Source of the DNA: Dehalococcoidia bacterium
Lineage (GTDB): Bacteria; Chloroflexota; Dehalococcoidia; SAR202; UBA11138
Direction of reading: 5' to 3'
NCBI GenBank assembly: GCA_012270625.1
Contig: JAAXHZ010000273.1
Location: 1-7,040 of the forward strand
Length of the DNA: 7,040 bases
This document shows positions 1-6,438 of this stretch, piece after piece. The translations under genes were made by a program, and so were the position numbers. Numbering within the stretch: position 1 is the first letter of the stretch; every line of letters begins with the position of its first letter. The notes under the pieces are model-generated. The model had not been told where the DNA came from. It was given only the letters and a program-made list of their open reading frames with translations, and searched no databases.

Positions 1-1
1 G

Positions 2-268
2 AACCTGCTCGGCGAGGGAAGACTCGTCAACCTCGCGGCCGCCGAGGGACAACCGTCAGCTGTAATGGCCATTAGCTTCGCCAACCAGGCGCTCTCGCTG
101 GAGTACCTGGCGCAGACGGCCCATACGCTCGCACCCCAGGTTTACGACGTGCCGAAGGACATCGACGAAGAGGTCGGCAGGCTGAAGCTGCAGTCCATGG
201 GAATAGAGATCGATACCCTGACAGCGGAACAGGAGAGCTACCTGGCAAGCTGGGACATTGGAACCTGA
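2..268 (+). CDS. ahcY: Adenosylhomocysteinase (S-adenosyl-L-homocysteine hydrolase), C-terminal part only
   Basis: The reading frame is open from base 2 to TGA at 266-268, giving the last 88 residues; the start lies upstream of the window. AhcY is a cytosolic NAD-dependent enzyme that reversibly splits S-adenosylhomocysteine into adenosine and homocysteine, relieving product inhibition of methyltransferases. The visible part carries the family signature [11 protein letters not shown], then [14 protein letters not shown], and a C-terminal stretch with [23 protein letters not shown] and LTAEQESYL. Two things are odd. The usual GHPS motif reads GQPS (Gln codon CAA at 50-52). The protein also ends at SWDIGT, without the KPDHYRY-type tail that in animal enzymes reaches the NAD site of a neighbouring subunit; short tails are known in archaeal and Thermotoga-type enzymes. 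metK lies downstream in the same likely operon, which fits the SAM cycle. Identity is secure from sequence recognition. Confidence 0.96.
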   Translation, partial: NLLGEGRLVNLAAAEGQPSAVMAISFANQALSLEYLAQTAHTLAPQVYDVPKDIDEEVGRLKLQSMGIEIDTLTAEQESYLASWDIGT

Positions 269-695
269 GTCGAAAGTGACCCGCCCACTCGAGTACCCAA
301 ACTGCTTTGGATGCGGACAGTCAAACTCTTCAGGCCTCCGTCTGTACATGAAAACCGACGGAGAGCATTTGACCACGGAGTTCGTTCCAGAGAGACGGCA
401 CGAGGGCTGGCCCGGCATAGTGCACGGGGGAGTGATTGCAGCCATCCTGTACGAGGTGATGGAGAACTGGCCGTACCTGAACGGCATCACCACGATGATG
501 CGAAGCATGGACACGAGGCTGATCTCACCCGCAAAGATTGGAGAGCCTATTCAGGCGATGTCCTGGCTCGATGAGCGCGATGGTCGCGAGCTGTCCATAG
601 GAGGAAGGCTGACAGGAGCTGGCAGAACGATCGCTGAGGGAAACGCCTCGCTCGTAGCCCTCTCTCCTGAGCAGCGACAAAGAATTGGTATATGA
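258..695 (+). CDS. Hotdog-fold thioesterase-like protein (PaaI/4HBT superfamily)
   Basis: A protein of up to 145 residues ending at TGA 693-695. Two family marks are visible: a Cys motif [16 protein letters not shown] (Cys16 and Cys19) and the hotdog helix start [13 protein letters not shown] (His56-Gly57-Gly58), followed by a beta-strand-rich half. Relatives hydrolyse acyl-CoA thioesters in the cytosol; the substrate here cannot be told. In many relatives the helix reads HGGxxxxLLDE with a catalytic Asp; here it reads ILYEV, so that position is Tyr65 next to Glu66, and activity may differ or be lost. The start is uncertain. TTG at 258 overlaps ahcY by 11 bases. An in-frame GTG at 276 avoids the overlap and leaves 139 residues. 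Neither has a clear Shine-Dalgarno; AGGAG at 231-235 is too far from both, so translation may be coupled to ahcY. The place between ahcY and metK suggests co-transcription with the SAM cycle, not a proven role in it. Confidence 0.85.
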   Translation: MEPESKVTRPLEYPNCFGCGQSNSSGLRLYMKTDGEHLTTEFVPERRHEGWPGIVHGGVIAAILYEVMENWPYLNGITTMMRSMDTRLISPAKIGEPIQAMSWLDERDGRELSIGGRLTGAGRTIAEGNASLVALSPEQRQRIGI

Positions 696-728
696 GTTAG
701 CGCCGACCCAGGCCCGAACACAATCGGC

Positions 729-735
729 AGGAGGT
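729..735 (+). promoter_or_regulatory. Shine-Dalgarno of metK
   Basis: AGGAGGT lies 5 bases before ATG 741 and only 2 bases before the upstream in-frame TTG at 738. This spacing decides the metK start in favour of ATG 741. Confidence 0.9.
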
Positions 736-740
736 ATTTG

Positions 741-1979
741 ATGGCCAACAGCTTCATAGAAAGTCCCTCATACCTGTTCACGTCCGAGTCGGTCACCGAA
801 GGGCACCCGGACAAGCTCTGCGACCAGATTTCGGACGCTGTGCTGGACGCCATTTTGGCCGACGATCCCCAGGGGCGAGTCGCATGCGAGACGTGCACGA
901 CCACGGGACTGGTACTGGTCATGGGCGAGATAACTACATCCACTTATGTGGACATCCCGACCATAGTAAGGCATACCATCCGAGACGCAGGGTACCAGGA
1001 CTCTTCATACGGATTCGATTACCAGTCTTGCGGTATCGCGGTCTCGGTACACGAGCAGTCATCGGACATCTCGCACGGCGTGAGTCATTCCCTCGAAACC
1101 CGTTATGAGCTTCCAGACTACAACCATGAGGTCGAAACTCTGGGGGCCGGCGACCAGGGGATGATGGTCGGATACGCGTGCAATGAGACGCCGGAGCTTA
1201 TGCCTCTGCCCATAGCTCTGTCTCACCGCCTCTGCCAGATGATGGCATCCGTACGGAGGGAGCGCGAACTGCCCTATCTCAGACCTGATGGCAAGTCGCA
1301 GGTAACGATAGAGTACGAATACGGCAGACCCAAGCGCGTCCACACAGTAGTAATGAGCGCACAGCACAGCCCGGAAGTGAGCCAGGACGTAATCGAACGA
1401 GACCTGGTCGAGGCGGTGGGAAAGAGAGTCATCCCCAGCGACCTGCTGGACCGTAACATCAGGTGGGTGGTGAACCCGTCCGGCAGGTTCGTTACCGGCG
1501 GTCCGGTGGGAGACTCGGGGTTGACCGGCAGAAAGATACTCGTCGATACCTACGGTGGCATGGCGAGACACGGAGGCGGAGCGTTCTCGGGCAAGGACCC
1601 AACCAAGGTGGACCGATCCGCGGCGTACGCGGCTCGGTACGTCGCAAAGAATGTCGTAGCCGCCGGACTGGCCGATCGAGCCGAGATTCAGGTCTCGTAC
1701 GCGATTGGCGTATCCAGCCCGATCTCGATCTCATCGGAGACATTCGGAACTAACAAGGTGCCCGATAAAACGATCGACGAGCTGATCGCAAAGCACTTCG
1801 ATCTGCGTCCCGGCGCGATCATTCGCGACCTGGACCTGCGCAGGCCGATCTACACTAAGACCGCCGCGTATGGACACTTTGGAAGGCCGGAAGAGGACTT
1901 TCCCTGGGAGCGCACGGACAGAGCGGCGACCCTGAGAAGAGAAGCGTTCATGAAGGACGCCGGAGACGCCGCGTCCTAA
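741..1979 (+). CDS. metK: S-adenosylmethionine synthetase (methionine adenosyltransferase)
   Basis: A complete gene of 412 residues; bacterial MetK is usually about 380-420. The cytosolic enzyme joins methionine and the adenosyl part of ATP to give SAM, releasing phosphate and pyrophosphate, with Mg2+ and K+. Visible motifs in order: [20 protein letters not shown] with His22, Asp24 and Lys25 at the nucleotide site; [12 protein letters not shown] at 135-146; [21 protein letters not shown]; the second signature [20 protein letters not shown] from residue 278, including Lys285 and Asp286; and the C-terminal [17 protein letters not shown] 741 was chosen because AGGAGGT ends 5 bases upstream. The gap after the hotdog gene is 45 bases, too short for a SAM riboswitch, and no promoter is evident there, so expression probably comes from upstream of ahcY. 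All key motifs look intact. Confidence 0.98.
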   Translation: MANSFIESPSYLFTSESVTEGHPDKLCDQISDAVLDAILADDPQGRVACETCTTTGLVLVMGEITTSTYVDIPTIVRHTIRDAGYQDSSYGFDYQSCGIAVSVHEQSSDISHGVSHSLETRYELPDYNHEVETLGAGDQGMMVGYACNETPELMPLPIALSHRLCQMMASVRRERELPYLRPDGKSQVTIEYEYGRPKRVHTVVMSAQHSPEVSQDVIERDLVEAVGKRVIPSDLLDRNIRWVVNPSGRFVTGGPVGDSGLTGRKILVDTYGGMARHGGGAFSGKDPTKVDRSAAYAARYVAKNVVAAGLADRAEIQVSYAIGVSSPISISSETFGTNKVPDKTIDELIAKHFDLRPGAIIRDLDLRRPIYTKTAAYGHFGRPEEDFPWERTDRAATLRREAFMKDAGDAAS

Positions 1980-1995
1980 GCGGTCAAGACCAGGC

Positions 1996-2001
1996 GGAGG
2001 T
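1996..2001 (+). promoter_or_regulatory. Shine-Dalgarno of the phosphohexomutase gene
   Basis: GGAGGT lies 4 bases before ATG 2006, in the 26-base gap after metK. It supports that start and separate ribosome entry within a shared transcript. Confidence 0.85.
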
Positions 2002-2005
2002 CCGG

Positions 2006-3430
2006 ATGGCAGGCATACGATTCGGCACAGACGGCTGGCGCGCGATTATCGCGGAGGACTTCACGTTCGAGAACGTGCGCATCTGTGCGCAGGGAACCGC
2101 GGACTACGTCAACTCCATCGGGGTCGCCCCCAGGGGATTCGTTATCGGCTACGACACGCGGTTCGGCTCGCGCCAGTTCGCTGAGGCAGTCGCGGAGGTG
2201 ATGGCCGCGAACGGCGTGCCAACGTTTCTGTGCGACCGGGCCGCTCCCACTCCCGTTGTCAGCCATTCACTGGTGTCTATGACGGCGGGAGCTGGCGCTG
2301 TCATCACAGCAAGCCACAACCCGGGCGCATGGAACGGCTTCAAGTTCAAGCCTGACTACGGCGGCAGCGCGTCAAATGAGATCGTGGCCGAGCTCGAAAG
2401 GCATATTGGCAACGCCGAACGGTCCGGAAGCGTCCGTAGAATGGACATCCGTGAGGCCGAGAGGCGTGGACTGTTGGAACAGTTCGATCCCAGGTCCGAC
2501 TACCTCAATCACGTGGCGCAGTTCGCCGATTTGGACGCGATCCGCAACGCGGGCTTGAACGTGGCCATCGACTCCATGTACGGAGCCGGAGCGGGATACT
2601 TCAGCGACCTGATCTCCGGCGGGAGCACCCGTGTTGTCGAGATCCGCTCCGAAGTCAATCCGTCTTTCCCGGGGATGGCCCAGCCTGAGCCAATCGCCCC
2701 GAACCTCGGCCCTCTCGTGGACGCGGTCGATGACACTACCGCCGACATCGGTCTCGCCACCGATGGCGATGCCGACCGGCTCGGCGTTATCGACGACGAC
2801 GGTCGCTTCATGACCACCACGGAGACGTTCAGCCTGCTTTGTATGCACCTGCTGGAGGTGCTGCAGCAATCGGGTTCGCTGGTGAAGTCGATCACCATGA
2901 GCAGCATGATAGACAAGCTGGCAGATGCCCACGACGTTGACGTGATCGAGACACCGGTGGGTTTCAAATATCTCGGCCCGCAGATGATGGCCGTGAACGC
3001 GCTGGCCGGCGGCGAGGAGAGCGGCGGCTACGCATTCAGGGGGAACATACCGGAGAGAGACGGCATCCTGAGCGGTCTGCTGATGCTAGACATGGTCGTC
3101 AAGACAGGCGAGAACCCCGCTGACCTACGCACACGGCTGTTCGAGCGGGTGGGCGCGCACATCTATGAGCGCTGGGACGTGGAGTTCGACGCCAGACTCC
3201 GGGACGGCATCATGCAGAGGGTCAGCTCATCACGCCCGTTCGAGATGGCAGGACGGCCCGTAGTTGGGATAGACAATCGGGACGGGGTCAAGATACTGCT
3301 CGAAGACGGGTATTGGGCGCTGATCCGGTTCTCAGGCACAGAGCCTCTATTGCGGATCTACGCTGAGGGTCCATCTACGGCGGACGTGGCCGCGATGCTG
3401 GGAGAGGCGCGAGCGCTGACCGGAGTATAG
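2006..3430 (+). CDS. Phosphoglucomutase/phosphomannomutase family protein (alpha-D-phosphohexomutase)
   Basis: A complete gene of 474 residues, a normal length for this four-domain cytosolic family, which moves a phosphate between C1 and C6 of a hexose through a phosphoserine. Landmarks in order: FGTDGWRAII at 6-15; the phosphoserine loop TASHNP with Ser103; the Mg2+ loop DGDADR with Asp253, Asp255 and Asp257; the sugar-binding loop GEESGGYAFRG with Glu337 and Ser339; and the C-terminal phosphate-binding loop RFSGTEP from Arg441. The GEESGG loop resembles glucose-phosphate mutases more than the GEQSGH of GlmM, so phosphoglucomutase is more likely than phosphoglucosamine mutase, but the substrate is not settled, so no symbol is given. 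It follows metK by 26 bases with its own Shine-Dalgarno, probably as the last gene of the ahcY transcript. The only link to the SAM genes is position. No key residue is missing. Confidence 0.93.
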   Translation: MAGIRFGTDGWRAIIAEDFTFENVRICAQGTADYVNSIGVAPRGFVIGYDTRFGSRQFAEAVAEVMAANGVPTFLCDRAAPTPVVSHSLVSMTAGAGAVITASHNPGAWNGFKFKPDYGGSASNEIVAELERHIGNAERSGSVRRMDIREAERRGLLEQFDPRSDYLNHVAQFADLDAIRNAGLNVAIDSMYGAGAGYFSDLISGGSTRVVEIRSEVNPSFPGMAQPEPIAPNLGPLVDAVDDTTADIGLATDGDADRLGVIDDDGRFMTTTETFSLLCMHLLEVLQQSGSLVKSITMSSMIDKLADAHDVDVIETPVGFKYLGPQMMAVNALAGGEESGGYAFRGNIPERDGILSGLLMLDMVVKTGENPADLRTRLFERVGAHIYERWDVEFDARLRDGIMQRVSSSRPFEMAGRPVVGIDNRDGVKILLEDGYWALIRFSGTEPLLRIYAEGPSTADVAAMLGEARALTGV

Positions 3431-3516
3431 GCAGCAGTCCCCTGCCCACCAGTCACTGGCTGAATACTCCGCTATCTGCACGGCGCGTCGCTGGAACACA
3501 AGAGTGGAGACGGCTG

Positions 3517-3522
3517 TATAAT
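3517..3522 (+). promoter_or_regulatory. Probable sigma-70-type -10 box for polA
   Basis: A perfect TATAAT sits in the gap between the mutase gene and polA. The expected transcription start, 7 bases after its last T, is A3529, the first base of an in-frame ATG. The -35 region is weak: the best I find is GGAACA at 3493-3498, three of six matches with an 18-base spacer. The promoter call rests on the -10 box, the position and the similar layout at 6404-6439. Confidence 0.65.
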
Positions 3523-3536
3523 CGGGCTATGTCCTC

Positions 3537-3542
3537 GGAGGT
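3537..3542 (+). promoter_or_regulatory. Shine-Dalgarno for the ATG 3550 start of polA
   Basis: GGAGGT lies 7 bases before ATG 3550, an ideal distance. It lies inside the reading frame that would open at ATG 3529, so it argues for 3550 as the main start, with a leader of only about 21 bases if transcription begins near 3529. Confidence 0.75.
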
Positions 3543-3549
3543 AATCCCG

Positions 3550-6354
3550 ATGTCCACTGCCAGTTTCCCCACCATGTCTGACCGCAACCCGCTGCTGCTG
3601 CTCATGGACGGACACGCGCTCGTCCACAGGGCATGGCACGCGATCCGTGAGCCGCTGAACGTGCGCGCGACCGGTGAGGACGTGCGAGCCATTTACGGGT
3701 TCCTGAACATCTTCCTGAAGACACTGAACGACAGAAGGCCGACGCACGTCGCGATCGCGTTCGACGTGTCCGCCCCAACCTTCAGACATGAGACGTTCGG
3801 GGAGTACAAGGCGCACCGCCCCCCTACTCCTCCCGATCTGCGCCCGCAGTTCGATCGCGTGAAGGCGCTAATGGAGACGTTCCGCGTACCTATTTTCGAA
3901 CAGGCCGGGTACGAGGCCGACGACGTACTGGGGACGCTGTGCAGGCAGGCAGAAGAGCAAGGCATAGAAACACTGGTCCTGACTGGCGATACCGACACGT
4001 TTCAGCTGGTCTCGTCACAGGTGAGCATTCTCCTGAGTCACGCGGTTGGCCAAAGGACACTGTACGACGTCGAGGCGGTCAGGGAACGCTACGGCGGTCT
4101 TGGCCCTGAGACCGTCTCGGAGATCAAAGCGCTAGAAGGAGACTCGTCGGACAACATACCCGGTGTGCCTCGTGTGGGCAGAAAGAGAGCGATCGCGCTG
4201 CTTCAGCAGTTCGGCACCATAGACGGCATCTACGAACATCTCGACGAAGTGAAGCCGCCAAGTGTCAAAAAGAGCCTCACCGAGAACCATGATGTCGCTC
4301 TCAGGGCACGGTTCCTGACAGCCATCAAACGCGACGCGGACGTTACGCTCGACCTCGATCTCGCTCGATTCGGAGACTTCGACCGAAATGACGTGGTCGA
4401 TCTGCTGACTACGCTGGAGTTCTACAGCATGGTCTCCAGGATTCCAGCTTCTGAGAACGACGCGGACGGAGCCCAGGGCGCGTTCGACCTGGCGCCTGAG
4501 TCTCCACCCGTGGACTACAGGATCGTGGACACAGCGGAGAAGCTGGATGAACTAGTAAAAGAGATCGACACGCCCGATGGATTCTCTTTCGACACCGAAA
4601 CGACCTCACAGGACCCGATGATCGCCAAGCTGGTCGGTCTATCGTTTTCGACTGAGCCGCGCACAGGCTGGTACGTTCCAGTCGGGCACGCCGAGGGCGC
4701 GCAGCTTCCAATCGACGACGTGCTTGAGATGCTGGGGCCGATCTTTACGAATCCTGAGGTCCCAAAGACGGCCCACAACGCCAACTACGACATGATGGTG
4801 CTCGAGAACCACGACATCGAGGTCGAGGGTCTCGCGTTCGACACCATGCTCGCCGCTCACGCCGCCGGTCACTCCTCGGTTGGACTGAAGAACCTCGCGC
4901 TGGACATGCTGGGTGAGGAGATGACGCCCATCACCGATCTGATCGGACGCGGACGCAATCAGAAGACGATGGCCCAGGTTGACATCGCCAGCGCGGCGGA
5001 CTACGCGACTGCCGACGCCGACTTCACCGAGCGTCTCAGACGCGACCTGGAAGACGAGGTCAGCCAGAAGGGAATCGGCGAACTGCTGCGGCGCTACGAA
5101 CTGCCGCTGACACCGATCCTGGTCAGAATGCAGCGGGACGGCGTTGGGGTAAACGTCGATCTTCTCAAGAAGATGTCGGTAGAGCTCGGAACGGACCTCG
5201 ACGACATACGCCAAGACATGTACGAGACCGTCGGTCACGAGTTCAACCTGAACTCATCACAGCAGCTCGGAGGCGTGCTGTTCGACGAGCTGAGACTGCC
5301 GCCTACACGCAAGACCAAGACAGGTTTCTCCACAGACGCCTCGTCACTGGAGGGGCTGAAAGCTCAGCTCGACACCGGAACGCTGGATAGCGTCGATCCG
5401 AGCGCATATGCCGTGCTGGACAACATCCTGCACTTCCGCCAGCTCTCGAAGATCAAGTCCACCTACGTCGATGCCCTCCCCGGTCTGGTCAATCCAGACA
5501 CGGGCAGAATACACACCAAGTACAACCAGACAGGGTCAGCGACCGGCCGCGTCTCATCGAACGACCCCAACGTCCAGAACATCCCGGTTCGGACTGAGCT
5601 GGGACGGCGTGTGAGGCAGGCTTTCGTCGCCCAGGGCGCGCCAGACTGGACGCTTCTGGCCGCCGACTACTCCCAGATAGAGCTGCGGGTGCTCGCCCAC
5701 TTCTCCAAGGACCCGTCGCTGCTCGATGCGTTCCACAGGGGCGAGGACATTCACAGCGCGACATCTTCGCTGGTGTACGACGTCCCTATCGGCGAGGTGA
5801 CCGACGAGATGCGTCGCATCGCCAAGATACTCAACTTCGGCGTCCTGTACGGGCTAACGGCTTTCGGGATTTCCCGACAGACTGACTTGAATCCATATCA
5901 GGGCCAGCAGTTCATCGACGTGTACTTCGAGCAGTACCCGGGCATACAGGACTACGTGGACGAGACAGTCGAGGTCTGCAAGGCGCGCGGCTACGTCGAG
6001 ACAGCGCTAGGTCGGAGACGATACCTCCCGAACATCAACGTCCGCAACTTCCAGGCGCGCAATGCGGCGCAGCGGGCAGCGATCAACATGCCGATCCAGG
6101 GCACAGCCGCCGATATCATCAAGATTGCCATGATCCAAATCATGGACCGTATGACCGACCTCAACATGAAGTCGAAGATGATCCTACAGGTGCACGACGA
6201 GCTGATATTCGAGGTGCCCCGCGAAGAGCTGGACCAGATGTCGGAGATCGTCATGGAGCTCATGCCCGCGTCCCTGACACTGGAGGTCCCGCTGGCCGTA
6301 GAGCTAAAGACCGGAGACAACTGGGGAGATTTGGAGCAAGTGGCGAAAAGTTAG
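3550..6354 (+). CDS. polA: DNA polymerase I with 5' nuclease, proofreading and polymerase domains
   Basis: From ATG 3550 this gives 934 residues, close to the usual 900-950. The enzyme fills repair gaps and removes Okazaki primers. The 5' nuclease domain (about 1-295) shows Asp20, EYKAHRPP, EADDV at 122-126, GDTD with Asp147 and Asp149, and GDSSDN from Asp198. The 3'-5' exonuclease domain (about 325-505) keeps all four DEDD acids: Asp348 and Glu350 in FDTET, Asp414 in NANYD, and Asp489 with Tyr485 in YATAD; proofreading should therefore work, unlike in Taq. The polymerase domain shows TGRVSSNDPNVQNIP, motif A DYSQIELR with Asp706, the O helix with Arg755, Lys759, Phe763 and Tyr767, and motif C HDE with Asp883 and Glu884. 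Phe763 at the E. coli F762 position predicts discrimination against dideoxynucleotides. An in-frame ATG at 3529 would add seven residues. The gene has its own likely promoter and ends at TAG 6352-6354. Confidence 0.97.
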   Translation: MSTASFPTMSDRNPLLLLMDGHALVHRAWHAIREPLNVRATGEDVRAIYGFLNIFLKTLNDRRPTHVAIAFDVSAPTFRHETFGEYKAHRPPTPPDLRPQFDRVKALMETFRVPIFEQAGYEADDVLGTLCRQAEEQGIETLVLTGDTDTFQLVSSQVSILLSHAVGQRTLYDVEAVRERYGGLGPETVSEIKALEGDSSDNIPGVPRVGRKRAIALLQQFGTIDGIYEHLDEVKPPSVKKSLTENHDVALRARFLTAIKRDADVTLDLDLARFGDFDRNDVVDLLTTLEFYSMVSRIPASENDADGAQGAFDLAPESPPVDYRIVDTAEKLDELVKEIDTPDGFSFDTETTSQDPMIAKLVGLSFSTEPRTGWYVPVGHAEGAQLPIDDVLEMLGPIFTNPEVPKTAHNANYDMMVLENHDIEVEGLAFDTMLAAHAAGHSSVGLKNLALDMLGEEMTPITDLIGRGRNQKTMAQVDIASAADYATADADFTERLRRDLEDEVSQKGIGELLRRYELPLTPILVRMQRDGVGVNVDLLKKMSVELGTDLDDIRQDMYETVGHEFNLNSSQQLGGVLFDELRLPPTRKTKTGFSTDASSLEGLKAQLDTGTLDSVDPSAYAVLDNILHFRQLSKIKSTYVDALPGLVNPDTGRIHTKYNQTGSATGRVSSNDPNVQNIPVRTELGRRVRQAFVAQGAPDWTLLAADYSQIELRVLAHFSKDPSLLDAFHRGEDIHSATSSLVYDVPIGEVTDEMRRIAKILNFGVLYGLTAFGISRQTDLNPYQGQQFIDVYFEQYPGIQDYVDETVEVCKARGYVETALGRRRYLPNINVRNFQARNAAQRAAINMPIQGTAADIIKIAMIQIMDRMTDLNMKSKMILQVHDELIFEVPREELDQMSEIVMELMPASLTLEVPLAVELKTGDNWGDLEQVAKS

Positions 6355-6403
6355 GGTCACGTGGTCCCAACTGAACCGATACTGCGCCAATCACACAGGT
6401 CGT

Positions 6404-6431
6404 TTGACAACATTGGGATGAAGTCTATAAT
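6404..6431 (+). promoter_or_regulatory. Consensus sigma-70-type promoter for the last ORF
   Basis: TTGACA at 6404-6409 and TATAAT at 6426-6431 are both perfect, separated by 16 bases. The predicted transcription start is 6438-6439, on or one base before the ATG of the next ORF. This is the strongest promoter in the window by sequence and makes the following gene a new transcription unit. Confidence 0.85.
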
Positions 6432-6438
6432 CACCCTC

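Noticed and set aside
696..740. Possible SAM riboswitch before metK
   Set aside because: Only 45 bases separate the genes, too short for a known SAM riboswitch, and no leader or terminator stem is visible.
738..740. TTG as the metK start
   Set aside because: It is in frame but only 2 bases after AGGAGGT; ATG 741 has better spacing and a better codon.
1059..1571. Minus-strand open frame (170 codons) opposite metK
   Set aside because: It overlaps conserved MetK motifs in the true frame and resembles no family.
2372..2932. Long minus-strand open frame (186 codons) opposite the mutase gene
   Set aside because: It lies wholly inside a well-supported gene, has a protein pattern of no known family, and long antisense frames are expected in GC-rich coding DNA.
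3449..3459. Short palindrome CCAGTCACTGG after the mutase gene
   Set aside because: A five-base stem with a one-base centre and no T run does not make a terminator, and there is no second copy to suggest an operator.
4639..5238. Long minus-strand open frame (199 codons) opposite polA
   Set aside because: It is the antisense shadow of the polA exonuclease/polymerase region, with no recognisable motif and no clear ribosome binding site that I saw.
6354..6368. Imperfect palindrome GGGTCACGTGGTCCC just after polA
   Set aside because: It contains CACGTG, but pairing outside the core needs G-T wobbles and no T tract follows, so neither a terminator nor a protein site can be supported.
6418..6420. 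ATG 6418 as start of the last ORF
   Set aside because: It lies between the -35 and -10 boxes, upstream of the predicted transcript start, and has no Shine-Dalgarno. It would be valid only if an upstream promoter or polA read-through were used.
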